This document shows positions 47,201-55,933 of a stretch of 64,000 bases of DNA, piece by piece. Positions within the stretch are counted from its first letter, which is position 1, and the number at the start of each line of letters is the position of its first letter. The stretch is taken from contig NZ_CP050975.2 of NCBI RefSeq assembly GCF_012273515.2, positions 7,626,001-7,690,000 on the forward strand, written 5' to 3'. The notes under the pieces were generated by a model, which saw only the letters and a program-made list of their open reading frames with translations, ran no database searches and was not told the DNA's origin. The translations under genes and the position numbers were made by a program. Source of the DNA: Streptomyces sp. RPA4-2. Its GTDB lineage: Bacteria; Actinomycetota; Actinomycetes; Streptomycetales; Streptomycetaceae.

Positions 47201-49408
47201 TCACAGCAGGGCGTCGAGCGTGATCGGCAGATCGCGCAGACGCTTCCCCGTGGCGTGGTGGACGGCGTTGGAGATCGCGGGCGCGATGCCGACCAGGCCG
47301 ACCTCTCCGACACCCTTGGTGCCCGTGGCGGTGCCGCGATCGGGCTCGCCGACGAAGACCACGTCCAGCTCGGGGACGTCGGCGTTCACCGCGATGAGGT
47401 AGTCGCCGAAGGTGCCGTTGGCGATGCGGCCGGTGTGCGGGTCGGTGACGGTGTCCTCGTACAGGGCCATGCCGATGCCGCCGACCGTGCCGCCGATGAT
47501 CTGACTCCGGGCCGTCTTCGCGTTGAGGATGCGGCCGCCGTCGATCGCGGAGACCACCCGCGCGACACGGATGAGTCCGAGATCCGCGTCCACCCGGACC
47601 TCCACGAACTTCGCGCCGTACGCACCGGCCGGGGACATGCCCAGCTCGGTGGCGACCGGCGGCGTGCTGTTCCCGTACGCCGTGAGCTCGGACATCCCGT
47701 GCCGGGCGAGGATGTCGACGTACGACTCCCCGCGGTCCGGACGGCCGGCCGGGTGGACCCTGCCCCCGCCGCACTCCACGTCGTCGGGGGACACCCCCCG
47801 CAGCGGCGAGTCGGTGTCACCGCGTGCGAGCTCGGCGAAGGAGCGCACCAGTCGCCGGCAGGCGTCGTGCACGGCGTTGCCCAGCGCGCCGGTCAGGCCG
47901 GAGCCGCCCGCCATCATCGAGTTGGGCATGTCGGAGTCGCCCAGGTCGAAACGGACCAGGTCCAGGGGCAGACCCAGCTCCGCCGCGGCCAGTTGGGCCA
48001 TGACGGTGTACGTGCCGGTGCCGATGTCCGTCGCCGCGCTGCGCACCAGCGCGCTGCCGTCGCTGTTGACGGTGGCCTGCGCCGAGCAGGGCTGCGCGAA
48101 GTAGGGGAACATCGCGCTCGCCATCCCGTACCCGACGAGCCAGTTCCCGTCGCGCATCGAGCGCGGCTCGGGGTTGCGGTCGTACCAGCCGAAGCGCCGC
48201 GCGCCGGCCTCGTAGCACTCCAGGATCGCCTTGCCGGTCCAGGGCAGCCCATTGCGCGGATCGACGTCGGTGTGGTTGCGCACCCGTAGGTCCAAGGGGT
48301 CCATGCCCAGGGTGCAAGCCAGTTCGTCGAGCGCCGACTCCAGCGCGAAGTTGCCCTGTGCCTCGGCGGGGGCACGCATGGACGTCGGGACGGCGATGTT
48401 GATCCGCGCCTGCCGGTCCCGCGTGATCACGTTGGGGCACCGGTAGGCGAACGAGGTTCCGGAGGAGAACGGCTCGAAGTCGTTGTCCTCGATGCTCAGG
48501 GAGATGAGGCTGCGGTGGTCGAGGGCGACCAGGTCTCCCTCGCGCGTGGCACCGACGCTCAACCGCTGCACCCCGCTGGGGCGATGCCCGACGGAGGTGA
48601 ACATCTGCGGCCGGGTCAGGACCAGTTTGACCGGCCGCTTGAGCATCCGGGCGGCGAGGGCGGTCAGGATCACGTGCGGCCACGCGCGCAGTCCGGCGCC
48701 GAAGCCCCCGCCGACGTAGGGCACCAGGACCCGTACCGAGCTCTCGGGGATGCCGAAGACCATGGCCAGGGTGGTGCGCACCATGGACGGCCACTGACTG
48801 GTGTCGTGGACGGTGAGGGTGTCGCCCTCCCACACGGCGACCGTCGCGAACAGCCCGAGGGGGTTGTTGGTGTTGTCGGCCGTCGTGTACGTGGCCCGGA
48901 CGGTCACCTCCGCGGACTCCAGCGCCGCGCCGGGGTCGCCGCGCGAGGTGTCCATCTCCCATGGATCGAGGACCTGTTCGGCCCGTGGGTCCCGAAGGTC
49001 CAGCAGTGGCTCCTCGACCTCGTAGTCGACCCGCACCAGCCGCGCCGCGGCCGTGGCCTGCTCCGGAGTCTCGGCCACCACGAAGGCGATGTGCTGCCCG
49101 TGGTGCACGATCCGGTCGTTCCTCAGCGGCGGTGGCGGCGACGCCCCGAGCACGGTCGTCGGGCCCGTGCCGACGGACGGGGCGTTCGCATGGGTGAGCA
49201 CGGCCAGCACACCGGGAGCGCCCTCGGCGGCCTCGGTGTGCATACGCACGATGCGGCCCGCGGCGACGGTGGACTGCACCACGGTGCCGTAGGCCTGGCC
49301 GGGGATGCTGAAGTCCATCGGGTACGGGGCGGTTCCGGTGACCTTCCGCGGGCCGTCGACCCTGCTGACGCCCGCGCCGACCAGCGGCCTGCTCTCGACG
49401 GTGCTCAT
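47201..49408 (-). CDS. Molybdenum hydroxylase (xanthine dehydrogenase family), Mo-binding subunit
   Basis: A 735-residue large subunit. YVGGGFGAGLRAWPHVILTA (near 230), RAPAEAQGNFALESALDELA and TKGVGEVGLVGIAPAISNAV (with the active-site Glu of GxGE) are the family motifs. It binds molybdopterin cofactor and hydroxylates aldehydes, purines or N-heterocycles; the substrate is unknown. ATG 49408 overlaps the FAD-subunit stop by four bases (ATGA). It is last in the operon of [2Fe-2S], FAD and Mo subunits. No XdhC-type maturation gene is seen here. Confidence 0.92.
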   Translation of the reverse strand: MSTVESRPLVGAGVSRVDGPRKVTGTAPYPMDFSIPGQAYGTVVQSTVAAGRIVRMHTEAAEGAPGVLAVLTHANAPSVGTGPTTVLGASPPPPLRNDRIVHHGQHIAFVVAETPEQATAAARLVRVDYEVEEPLLDLRDPRAEQVLDPWEMDTSRGDPGAALESAEVTVRATYTTADNTNNPLGLFATVAVWEGDTLTVHDTSQWPSMVRTTLAMVFGIPESSVRVLVPYVGGGFGAGLRAWPHVILTALAARMLKRPVKLVLTRPQMFTSVGHRPSGVQRLSVGATREGDLVALDHRSLISLSIEDNDFEPFSSGTSFAYRCPNVITRDRQARINIAVPTSMRAPAEAQGNFALESALDELACTLGMDPLDLRVRNHTDVDPRNGLPWTGKAILECYEAGARRFGWYDRNPEPRSMRDGNWLVGYGMASAMFPYFAQPCSAQATVNSDGSALVRSAATDIGTGTYTVMAQLAAAELGLPLDLVRFDLGDSDMPNSMMAGGSGLTGALGNAVHDACRRLVRSFAELARGDTDSPLRGVSPDDVECGGGRVHPAGRPDRGESYVDILARHGMSELTAYGNSTPPVATELGMSPAGAYGAKFVEVRVDADLGLIRVARVVSAIDGGRILNAKTARSQIIGGTVGGIGMALYEDTVTDPHTGRIANGTFGDYLIAVNADVPELDVVFVGEPDRGTATGTKGVGEVGLVGIAPAISNAVHHATGKRLRDLPITLDALL

Positions 49409-50394
49409 GCCGTCACTCCTGAGACTGTCTGCAGCTCGCGCACCAGCGTGCGACGGGCCAGCGGCACCTTGAACGCCGTGCCGGGGACGGTGAAGGCATC
49501 GCGCATCGTCGCCTCGGCCGCGTCCGTGAACGTGGCGGTCGTGGCCGGCGCGCCCGTCAGCACGTGCTCGGCCTCGTAGGCCCGCCAGGGTTTCGTTCCC
49601 ACCCCGCCGAGGCCGACCCGGGCGCGCCGGATCGTGCCACCGTCCAGGAGGAGCAGAACGGCGGCGGAGGCGAGGGCGAACTCGTACGACGCCCGGTCGC
49701 GGACCTTGAGGTAGCCCGACCGCGCGGCCGCCGGGGGCAGCGGGATCTCGACCTCGGTGATCAGCTCGGCGTGCTCCAGGACGTTCTCGCGCCGTGGGCT
49801 CTCGTCCGCCGTCAGATAGAACTCCGTCAGCGGCACGGTGCGACGCTCCGACACCCCCTGGACGTGCACGAGCGCGTCCAGCGCCACCAGCGCGACGGCG
49901 AGATCGGAGGCGTGCAGCGCGATGCACCGCTCGCTCGCACCGAGCACGGCGTGCATGCGCGCCACGCCCTCGACCGCGGCGCAACCGGAGTCGGGGGCGC
50001 GCTTGTTGCACGCCTGGACGGTCGGGTCGCGGAAGTAGCGGCAGCGCGTGCGCTGGAGCAGGTTGCCCCCGATGGTGGCCATGTTCCGCAGCTGCACCGA
50101 GGCGCCCAGCAGCAGCGCCTCGCGCACCACGGGCAGTCGCTCGGCCACCGTGGCATCGGCGGCCAGTTCCTCCATGGTCACCAGCGCTCCCACATGAAGG
50201 GATTCGCCGCGGCGTTCGATGCCGTGGAGGGGGAGCCGGGTGATGTCGATCAGCCGCGGTGGCTCCAGGACCCCGTCCTTCATCAGGTCCAGCTGAGTGG
50301 TGCCGCCCGCCAGGCAGGACGCGGCCGGGTCGTCCGCCAGCAACCGGACCACTTCCTGGGTGTCGACGGCCCGCACGTAGTCAAAGGTGCGCAT
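49405..50394 (-). CDS. Molybdenum hydroxylase, FAD-binding subunit
   Basis: A 329-residue CoxM-type subunit. It starts MRTFDYVRAVDTQEVVRLLA and carries the FAD motif SCLAGGTTQLDLMKDGVLEP. TIGGNLLQRTRCRYFRDPTVQACNKRAPDSGCAAVEG holds a cysteine-rich stretch that in relatives binds an extra Fe-S cluster in this subunit, in the manner of the 4-hydroxybenzoyl-CoA reductase and YagS-type enzymes. It passes electrons from the Mo centre to an acceptor. It overlaps the [2Fe-2S] gene at 50381-50394 and the Mo gene at 49405. Confidence 0.92.
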   Translation of the reverse strand: MRTFDYVRAVDTQEVVRLLADDPAASCLAGGTTQLDLMKDGVLEPPRLIDITRLPLHGIERRGESLHVGALVTMEELAADATVAERLPVVREALLLGASVQLRNMATIGGNLLQRTRCRYFRDPTVQACNKRAPDSGCAAVEGVARMHAVLGASERCIALHASDLAVALVALDALVHVQGVSERRTVPLTEFYLTADESPRRENVLEHAELITEVEIPLPPAAARSGYLKVRDRASYEFALASAAVLLLLDGGTIRRARVGLGGVGTKPWRAYEAEHVLTGAPATTATFTDAAEATMRDAFTVPGTAFKVPLARRTLVRELQTVSGVTA

Positions 50395-50911
50395 CGCGGC
50401 CTCCCCGGGACGCCGCCTCGCGTATGGCGGCCACGATGTTCGGATAGGCGCCGCAACGGCACAGGTTGCCGCTCATGAACTCCCGGATCTCCTCGTCGGA
50501 GCCGGCCCGGCCCTCGGCCAGGAGAGCCACCGCGGACATGATCTGCCCAGGCGTGCAGAAGCCGCACTGGAAGCCGTCGTGCTCCATGAACGCCTGCTGC
50601 ACCGGGTGCGGTCCGTCGGGCCCGGAGACCCCCTCGACGGTGGTGATGGCGCGGCCCTCGGCCTGCGCCGCCAGGGTCAGGCAGGACAGCACTCTCCGGC
50701 CGTCCACATGGACCGTGCACGCGCCACAGGCTCCCTGGTCACAGCCCTTCTTCGTGCCCACCAGGCCCAGCCGGTCGCGCAGGGCGTCCAACAGGGTGAC
50801 CCGGGTGTCCAGGCGGAGCGTGTAGGGACGGCCGTTCACGTCGAGTGTCACGACCCGTTCGATGATCGCGGGACGTTCGTCCACGTCCCGCCTGCTCGCC
50901 ACGTCCGTCAT
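50381..50911 (-). CDS. Molybdenum hydroxylase, [2Fe-2S] subunit
   Basis: A 176-residue ferredoxin-type subunit. KGCDQGACGACTVHVDGRRVLSC binds the first cluster. CGFCTPGQIM and the late CRCGAYPNIV bind the second. Length and order of motifs match CoxS/XdhA-type subunits. ATG 50911 has GGAGG five to six bases upstream. It is the first gene of the three-gene operon; the promoter lies in the AT-rich region 50960-51050. Confidence 0.95.
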   Translation of the reverse strand: MTDVASRRDVDERPAIIERVVTLDVNGRPYTLRLDTRVTLLDALRDRLGLVGTKKGCDQGACGACTVHVDGRRVLSCLTLAAQAEGRAITTVEGVSGPDGPHPVQQAFMEHDGFQCGFCTPGQIMSAVALLAEGRAGSDEEIREFMSGNLCRCGAYPNIVAAIREAASRGGRDAHL

Positions 50912-50996
50912 CGCGTCCTCCTCCGGACGGGTCGCGAACGACTCGAGCCCCTCCTGGGGCCGGATCCGGTGAGTTGATTCGGCTGATATGAGCTAC

Positions 50997-51004
50997 TTCA
51001 TGAA
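50997..51004. promoter_or_regulatory. TTCATGAA palindrome in the hydroxylase promoter region
   Basis: An 8-bp palindrome within an AT-rich patch upstream of the three-subunit hydroxylase operon. It is the only notable symmetry there. Weak evidence. Confidence 0.2.
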
Positions 51005-51158
51005 TGTTTCCCACCATATAGGCCGAACAGGTGATTCCGCGCGGGCACCGGTCCGGACAGGGGCCCACCCCGTACGTTCCACGGGCCTCCGCTAGAGGAC
51101 GCCTCCGCACACCTCGCCGGATCTCCGCTCAAGGTCGTCTCCACTCGGAGGGCTCCAC

Positions 51159-51770
51159 TCAGACGACCGGCGGCCGCCCCGCGCTGTCGGCCGCCGGGCC
51201 GGCGGCCGGGCCGGCGCGTACGACGGCCTGGTCGCCGTGCGGCCCGAACAGGTGCAGGATCTCCACCGCTTCGGCACCGGCGGGCCCGAACCAGTGCGGT
51301 TCGTCGGTGTCGAACTCGGCCACCTCGCCCGGCCGGAGCGTGACCTCGCGCTCCCCGAGGACGAGACGGAGCTCACCGGCGAGCACGTAGAGCCATTCGT
51401 AGCCGGAGTGGGTCACCAGCCTCGGTTCGCGGTACGCCAGCACCTGCTTGAAGACCTGGACCCGGCCGGGGTACTGCGTCAGCGGGACGAGGACGCTGCC
51501 CGGCTTCCGGCTCCGCGGCTGGAGATGGACCCGCGGGTCGCCGGTGGCCGGTGCCGCCACCAACTGGTCCAGCGCGACACGATGGGCCCGGGCGAGCGGG
51601 ATGAGAAGGTCGAGCGTCGGGCGGCGCAGGCCCGACTCCAGGCGCGACAGCGTACTGACGGAGATCCCGGTGTCCTTCGCGAGTGATTCGAGGGTGAGGC
51701 CCCGGTCGCGCCGCAGGGCGCGCAACCGGGGCCCGACAGCGGCGAGGAGTTCCGCGAGTTCGGCGTCCAT
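51159..51770 (-). CDS. XRE-family regulator with C-terminal cupin
   Basis: A 203-residue protein. An N-terminal helix-turn-helix spans about 12-66 (LRALRRDRGLTLESLAKDTG, then ISVSTLSRLESGLRRPTLDL). A cupin spans about 110-185 (YEWLYVLAGELRLVLGEREV, then TLRPGEVAEFDTDEPHWFGP). Such regulators sense a small ligand with the cupin and repress a neighbouring gene. ATG 51770 has a CAAAAT-like hexamer close upstream and no ribosome site, so it may be leaderless. It is divergent from an MFS pump across a perfect palindrome. Confidence 0.93.
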   Translation of the reverse strand: MDAELAELLAAVGPRLRALRRDRGLTLESLAKDTGISVSTLSRLESGLRRPTLDLLIPLARAHRVALDQLVAAPATGDPRVHLQPRSRKPGSVLVPLTQYPGRVQVFKQVLAYREPRLVTHSGYEWLYVLAGELRLVLGEREVTLRPGEVAEFDTDEPHWFGPAGAEAVEILHLFGPHGDQAVVRAGPAAGPAADSAGRPPVV

Positions 51771-51778
51771 GGGGCCAT

Positions 51779-51795
51779 TTTGCGGTCTCCGCAAA
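51779..51795. promoter_or_regulatory. Operator TTTGCGG-TCT-CCGCAAA between XRE-cupin and MFS genes
   Basis: A perfect inverted repeat of 7-bp arms, nine bases before the regulator start codon. It would cover its own promoter and lie in that of the divergent MFS gene. Confidence 0.75.
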
Positions 51796-51867
51796 GAACC
51801 TGGTTCCGGCACCTCCCCCGACGCGAGCCTGAGCGGGAACCGATCCCGTACCGAAGGGGGACCTCCC

Positions 51868-53250
51868 GTGCTCACGACATCCCTGGCCGCACCACCCTCC
51901 CCACTGAGCGCGCGCCGCCGCTGGACGGTGCTGGCCGTCTGCGCGCTCAGCATGTTCCTGGTGGGGGTGGACACCACGATCGTCAACGTGTCCCTGCCCG
52001 AGATCGGGCGGGGCCTCGACACGGGCACCCGCGGTCTGGAATGGGCCGTCGACGCCTACACCGTGGCCCTCGCCGGCCTCCTCATCGTCTCCGGCGCGCT
52101 CGCGGACCGCTTCGGACGCCGCCGGATCTTCCAGTGCGGACTGATCGTCTTCGGTCTGGCCTCCCTCGTGTGCGCGCTCGCCCCGTCGCTCGGCGTGCTC
52201 GTCGCCGCCCGGGCCGCCCAGGGCGTCGGCGCCTCGATGCTGAGTCCGGTGGCCCTGGCGATCGTGGTGAACGCGATGCCCGACCCGCGGGAACGGGCCC
52301 GCGCGATCGGTGTGTGGGCCTCGGTGTTCGGGCTCAGCATGGCGGTGGGCCCGGTCACCGGCGGGGTGCTCATCGCCGCCTTCGGCTGGCGTTCGGTCTT
52401 CTGGATCAACGCCCCGGTCGTCGTCGCCGCGCTCGTCCTGGTCGCGGTGTTCGTGCCGGAGTCCCGCGCGGAGCGCCCCCGGCGCCTGGACCTGCCCGGC
52501 CAGGTGCTCCTCGCCGCGGTCCTCGGCCTGTCCGTCGGTGTGCTGATCGAAGGCCCTCGCATCGGCTGGGCGTCGCCCACGGCCCTCGTCTGCTACGTCC
52601 TGACCATGGCGGCGGCGGCCGGGTTCGTCCAGGTCGAACTGCGCCACGGCGAACCCCTGGTGGACCTCCGCCTCTTCCGGCGACCGCCGTTCGCGTCGGC
52701 GGTGCTCGGCGCCGCGGCGGTGTTCGTCGCGCTGAACGTGAGTCTGCTGCTCAACACCCTCTACCTCCAGCACACCCGTGGCTGGACGCCGCTCGCGAGC
52801 GGCGCCTCGACACTGCCCATGGCACTCGGGGCCACGCTGTGCGCACCGTGGTCCGGCACCCTGGTCGGACGTTTCGGGCCGCGGCGTCCGCTGATCCTCG
52901 CGGGCGGGTTCATCGCGGCCGGCGGACTGTGCCTGACGAACCTGCGCCAGGACACGAGCGTGCCGCTGATCCTCCTCGCCCATCTGCTGATCGGCGTCGG
53001 GTTCGGCTTCGCCAACGCTCCCCTCACCAACACCGCGGTCAGCGGTCTGCCGCGGTCCCGGGCGGGTGTGGCGGGGGCGATCACCTCCACCGCGCGCCAG
53101 GTCGGCGCGGCGATCGGGATCGCCGTCGCCGGAGGCATGGCCGCGGGGGCCGGCCCCGCGGGCCTCGCCGCCGCGTCACATCCGGGATGGCTGCTCGTGA
53201 CGGCCTGCGGGCTGTTCCTCCTCGTCGTGGCACGCGCCTCACGGAACTGA
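51868..53250 (+). CDS. MFS transporter, DHA2 type
   Basis: A 460-residue exporter with about 13-14 membrane segments. It has WTVLAVCALSMFLVGVDTTIVNVSLPEIGRGL, LADRFGRRRIFQCGL (motif A) and ARAAQGVGASMLSPVALAIV. It pumps out small hydrophobic compounds with protons. GTG 51868 has AAGGGGG about eight bases upstream and gives the standard N-terminus; the frame open further upstream crosses the regulator promoter and is not coding. The divergent XRE-cupin protein is its likely repressor. Confidence 0.9.
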   Translation: MLTTSLAAPPSPLSARRRWTVLAVCALSMFLVGVDTTIVNVSLPEIGRGLDTGTRGLEWAVDAYTVALAGLLIVSGALADRFGRRRIFQCGLIVFGLASLVCALAPSLGVLVAARAAQGVGASMLSPVALAIVVNAMPDPRERARAIGVWASVFGLSMAVGPVTGGVLIAAFGWRSVFWINAPVVVAALVLVAVFVPESRAERPRRLDLPGQVLLAAVLGLSVGVLIEGPRIGWASPTALVCYVLTMAAAAGFVQVELRHGEPLVDLRLFRRPPFASAVLGAAAVFVALNVSLLLNTLYLQHTRGWTPLASGASTLPMALGATLCAPWSGTLVGRFGPRRPLILAGGFIAAGGLCLTNLRQDTSVPLILLAHLLIGVGFGFANAPLTNTAVSGLPRSRAGVAGAITSTARQVGAAIGIAVAGGMAAGAGPAGLAAASHPGWLLVTACGLFLLVVARASRN

Positions 53251-53256
53251 GACCGC

Positions 53257-53328
53257 GCCCTCCGGGGGACCGCCGCCCTCCGGGGGACCGCCGCGCTCCG
53301 GGGGATCGCCGCCCTCCGGTGGATCGCC
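53257..53328. repeat. 18-bp tandem repeat, four copies
   Basis: GCCCTCCGGGGGACCGCC at 53257 is repeated exactly at 53275, then with one to two changes per copy at 53293 and 53311. It lies just after the MFS stop and may be a termination or transcription-pausing region. Confidence 0.8.
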
Positions 53329-53462
53329 AGGACGTGGTGCGGGGGGAACGGCGCCTGGCACTCGGCGCGGTAGCGGCGGCCCCGGACCCGGCACGGATCG
53401 GGAATCCGGCCCCGGAAAACGATCGATTTACGGACAGGACAGTGGCTTTCGGCCCGACAGAA

Positions 53463-53495
53463 CGTCAGTTTCCGCTGTGAACCGTGAAATTGACG
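53463..53495. promoter_or_regulatory. Long inverted repeat upstream of the ABC operon
   Basis: CGTCAGTTTC and GAAATTGACG are 10-bp arms with one mismatch and a 13-base spacer. The site lies about 140 bases before the ATPase gene. It is a candidate regulator site. Confidence 0.45.
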
Positions 53496-53579
53496 GTACG
53501 CACGGAACAAACGGAAGGAGGACGCCGGGGTGGCGGATGAGGGTCGTCTTCCGTTCCGCGACCGTTCAACTCGCCGTCC

Positions 53580-53608
53580 CTGACTTCGATGTACGCCACA
53601 CCTAGGGT
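53580..53608 (+). promoter_or_regulatory. Candidate promoter of the ABC operon
   Basis: CTGACT (53580-53585) and TAGGGT (53603-53608) are 17 bases apart, ahead of the AAGGAAGG ribosome site and ATG 53636. Confidence 0.5.
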
Positions 53609-53635
53609 CCTTGAGAGCTTCGAAGGAAGGGCCTC

Positions 53636-54577
53636 ATGGACACTCTCCCCGCAGTCCGGGCGCGCGGGATCACCAAGTCCTTCGGCGACGTCGTCGCACT
53701 CGACGGCATCGATCTGGAGGTGACGCGGGGCCAGATCCACGGCTTGGTCGGACCGAACGGCGCGGGCAAGACGACCCTGCTCGGTCTCCTGCTGGGTCTG
53801 GCCGTCGCCGAGGGCGGCCGTCTCGAGGTCCTGGGTACACCGGTCGGGCGTGCGCTCGCGGCTCCCGAGGGTGTCGCCGGCTTCGTGGACGGGCCGGGCC
53901 TCTATCCCTCGTTGACCGCCCGGCAGAACCTCGCCGCGCTGGCGGCTCTCCGTGGCCGCGAGGCGCGGACGGCGGGGATCGACGAGGTGCTCGATCAGGT
54001 CGGGCTCACGGACGTCGCCGACGACCGGGCCCGGGGCTTCTCCCTGGGGATGCGTCAGAGGCTGGGGCTCGCCGCGGCTCTGCTCACCAAGCCGCGGCTT
54101 CTCGTGCTGGACGAGCCCTCCAACGGTCTCGATCCAGCCGGCAAGAAGCACGTCCACGGTGTCCTCGCGCGGCTTGCCGCGGAGGGAACCAGCGTGGTGC
54201 TCTCGAGTCACCGTATGGACGATCTCGAGGCCCTGTGTTCCGAGGTCACCATCCTCGCGACCGGGCGGGTGGTCTTCTCCGGCCCGCTGGGCAAGCTGGC
54301 AGCCGAGAACGGTGCACTCGACTACCGGGTGCTCACCTCCGATCCGCAGGCCGCCCGTCGGCTGGCCACCGGTACAGCCGGGATCCAGGTCGTCGGCCCC
54401 GCCGGGGCGTGGCGTGATGCGGAGTCCCTCGTCGTGCGGGGGCTGGTACCTGCCCTGGACGACCTGGTGGTGCGGCTCGTGCACGCGGGCATCGCGTTGC
54501 GCGAGTTCGCCCCCGTGGTGTCCCCGCTGGAGGCCGCGTTCCTCGCCCTCACCGAGCAGCAGGAGGCGGCCCGATGA
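53636..54577 (+). CDS. ABC transporter ATP-binding protein
   Basis: A 313-residue ATPase. Walker A GPNGAGKTT is near 39-47, the signature FSLGMRQRLGLAAAL near 136 and Walker B LLVLDEPSNGLDP near 155. The last ~90 residues form an extra regulatory domain (TSDPQAARRLATGTAGIQVV), as in ABC-2 drug or lantibiotic exporters. It powers the permease encoded next. AAGGAAGGG precedes ATG 53636. Its stop overlaps the permease ATG (ATGA). Confidence 0.95.
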   Translation: MDTLPAVRARGITKSFGDVVALDGIDLEVTRGQIHGLVGPNGAGKTTLLGLLLGLAVAEGGRLEVLGTPVGRALAAPEGVAGFVDGPGLYPSLTARQNLAALAALRGREARTAGIDEVLDQVGLTDVADDRARGFSLGMRQRLGLAAALLTKPRLLVLDEPSNGLDPAGKKHVHGVLARLAAEGTSVVLSSHRMDDLEALCSEVTILATGRVVFSGPLGKLAAENGALDYRVLTSDPQAARRLATGTAGIQVVGPAGAWRDAESLVVRGLVPALDDLVVRLVHAGIALREFAPVVSPLEAAFLALTEQQEAAR

Positions 54578-55929
54578 CCGCGACCATCACCGAGAACGTC
54601 ACGGTCGGCACCCCGAGGGTGTCGGTGGCACGCGCTTACCGCTTCGAGCTGGTCAAGCTCCTCTCGCAGTGGCGGATCCGCCTCGTGATCCTCGCCTGCT
54701 GGATCGCGCCGGCGCTCTTCGTCGCCGCGGTGAGTCAGCAGGACTCGCTCCCCGTGGACACGCTCTTCGGCCGCTGGATGCACGCCACAGGGTGGGCCGG
54801 ACCGCTGGTGGTCCTCGGATTCGCGGGCACCTGGGCGCTCCCGCTGCTGACCTCACTGGTAGCCGGTGACGTGTTCGCCTCCGAGGACCGCCTCGGCACA
54901 TGGCGTCACCTGCTGGTGGCGGTCCGCTCGCCCCGGCGGATCTTCGCGGCGAAGGCCCTGGCCAGCCTCTCCGTCATCCTGTCGCTCGTGGCCGGACTGG
55001 TCTGTTCCAGTGCGGTGGGCGGGGTGGCAGCGGTCGGGAACCAGCCGCTGGTCGGCCTCGACGGTCACCTGCTGTCGGCGGGCGACGCCGCCGGGAAGGT
55101 CTTCCTCGCCTGGGCCTGCGCACTCGCCCCCACGCTCGCCCTCGCGGCGATCGGACTGCTCGGGTCCGTCACGCTGGGGCGCTCCCCGATGGGACTGCTG
55201 CTGCCGGCGCTCGTCGCGCTCGCCATGCAGCTCGCCCAGATGCTGCCGTTGCCCGTCGCCGTGCGCCTCGCCCTGCCCGGGTACGCCTTCATCTCCTGGA
55301 ACGGCCTGTTCACCAGTACGGCGCAGCTGGACCCGCTCCTGATCGGCATCGTGGTCAGTCTGGTGTGGGCCGTGGCCGCGACGGGACTGGCCTGTCTGCT
55401 GTTCCTGCGACGGGACTTCACCAATCTCACCGACGACGGGTCGCCGCGCCGCGCACTCGTCGCCGGAGTACTGCCGCTCGCCGCGCTGCTCGCCCTGACG
55501 GTCGGGGTCGTCGCCGGGACGACCGGGGCCATGGGCTCTGGAATCGAGCGGACAAAGGTGCAGGACTCGGTAGCCGTGGCGTTCGCCCATCTCTACCGCA
55601 GGCAGACCGAGGAGCTCAACCGCCCCGCCGTCACCGAGGCGCAGCTGAAGGCCAGTGCGGCGTGCACGAAGGGCAGCGTCACGGACGGTGCGCAAGGAGC
55701 GGGAAACGACTGGCGCTGTGTCGTGTCCTGGCATCTTCCCGACGTCGTGGCCACCGGCACGGCCATCTACCAGCTCGACGTCACCCCGGACGGGCGGTTC
55801 GTCGCCGACGGCGACGGGCCGAAGGAGGTGAACGGCTTCTTCCTGGTGCGCACCCCGGTCGGGGACGCACCGAACCCGCTCTGGCAGTTCGACGGCAACG
55901 TCGAACTGCTGGGCTCCACGAAGGGATGA
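54574..55929 (+). CDS. ABC-2 type permease with a C-terminal extracellular domain
   Basis: A 451-residue membrane protein. Six to seven hydrophobic segments lie in residues 30-330 (for example LVSLVWAVAATGLACLLFL-type stretches). A further segment near 305-325 is followed by ~125 polar residues (HLYRRQTEELNRPAVTEAQL onward) with two Cys, probably outside the cell. The usual ABC-2 permease ends after its sixth helix, so this tail is unusual. It partners with the ATPase and is followed after only four bases by a secreted phosphoesterase, suggesting the tail may interact with it. Confidence 0.88.
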   Translation: MTATITENVTVGTPRVSVARAYRFELVKLLSQWRIRLVILACWIAPALFVAAVSQQDSLPVDTLFGRWMHATGWAGPLVVLGFAGTWALPLLTSLVAGDVFASEDRLGTWRHLLVAVRSPRRIFAAKALASLSVILSLVAGLVCSSAVGGVAAVGNQPLVGLDGHLLSAGDAAGKVFLAWACALAPTLALAAIGLLGSVTLGRSPMGLLLPALVALAMQLAQMLPLPVAVRLALPGYAFISWNGLFTSTAQLDPLLIGIVVSLVWAVAATGLACLLFLRRDFTNLTDDGSPRRALVAGVLPLAALLALTVGVVAGTTGAMGSGIERTKVQDSVAVAFAHLYRRQTEELNRPAVTEAQLKASAACTKGSVTDGAQGAGNDWRCVVSWHLPDVVATGTAIYQLDVTPDGRFVADGDGPKEVNGFFLVRTPVGDAPNPLWQFDGNVELLGSTKG

Positions 55930-55933
55930 CTCC

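Larger units (their letters stand above)
53329..53635. other. Intergenic region before the ABC operon
   Basis: No gene is supported. It holds the inverted repeat at 53463-53495 and the ABC promoter at 53580-53608, both of which could set expression of the operon. Confidence 0.5.
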
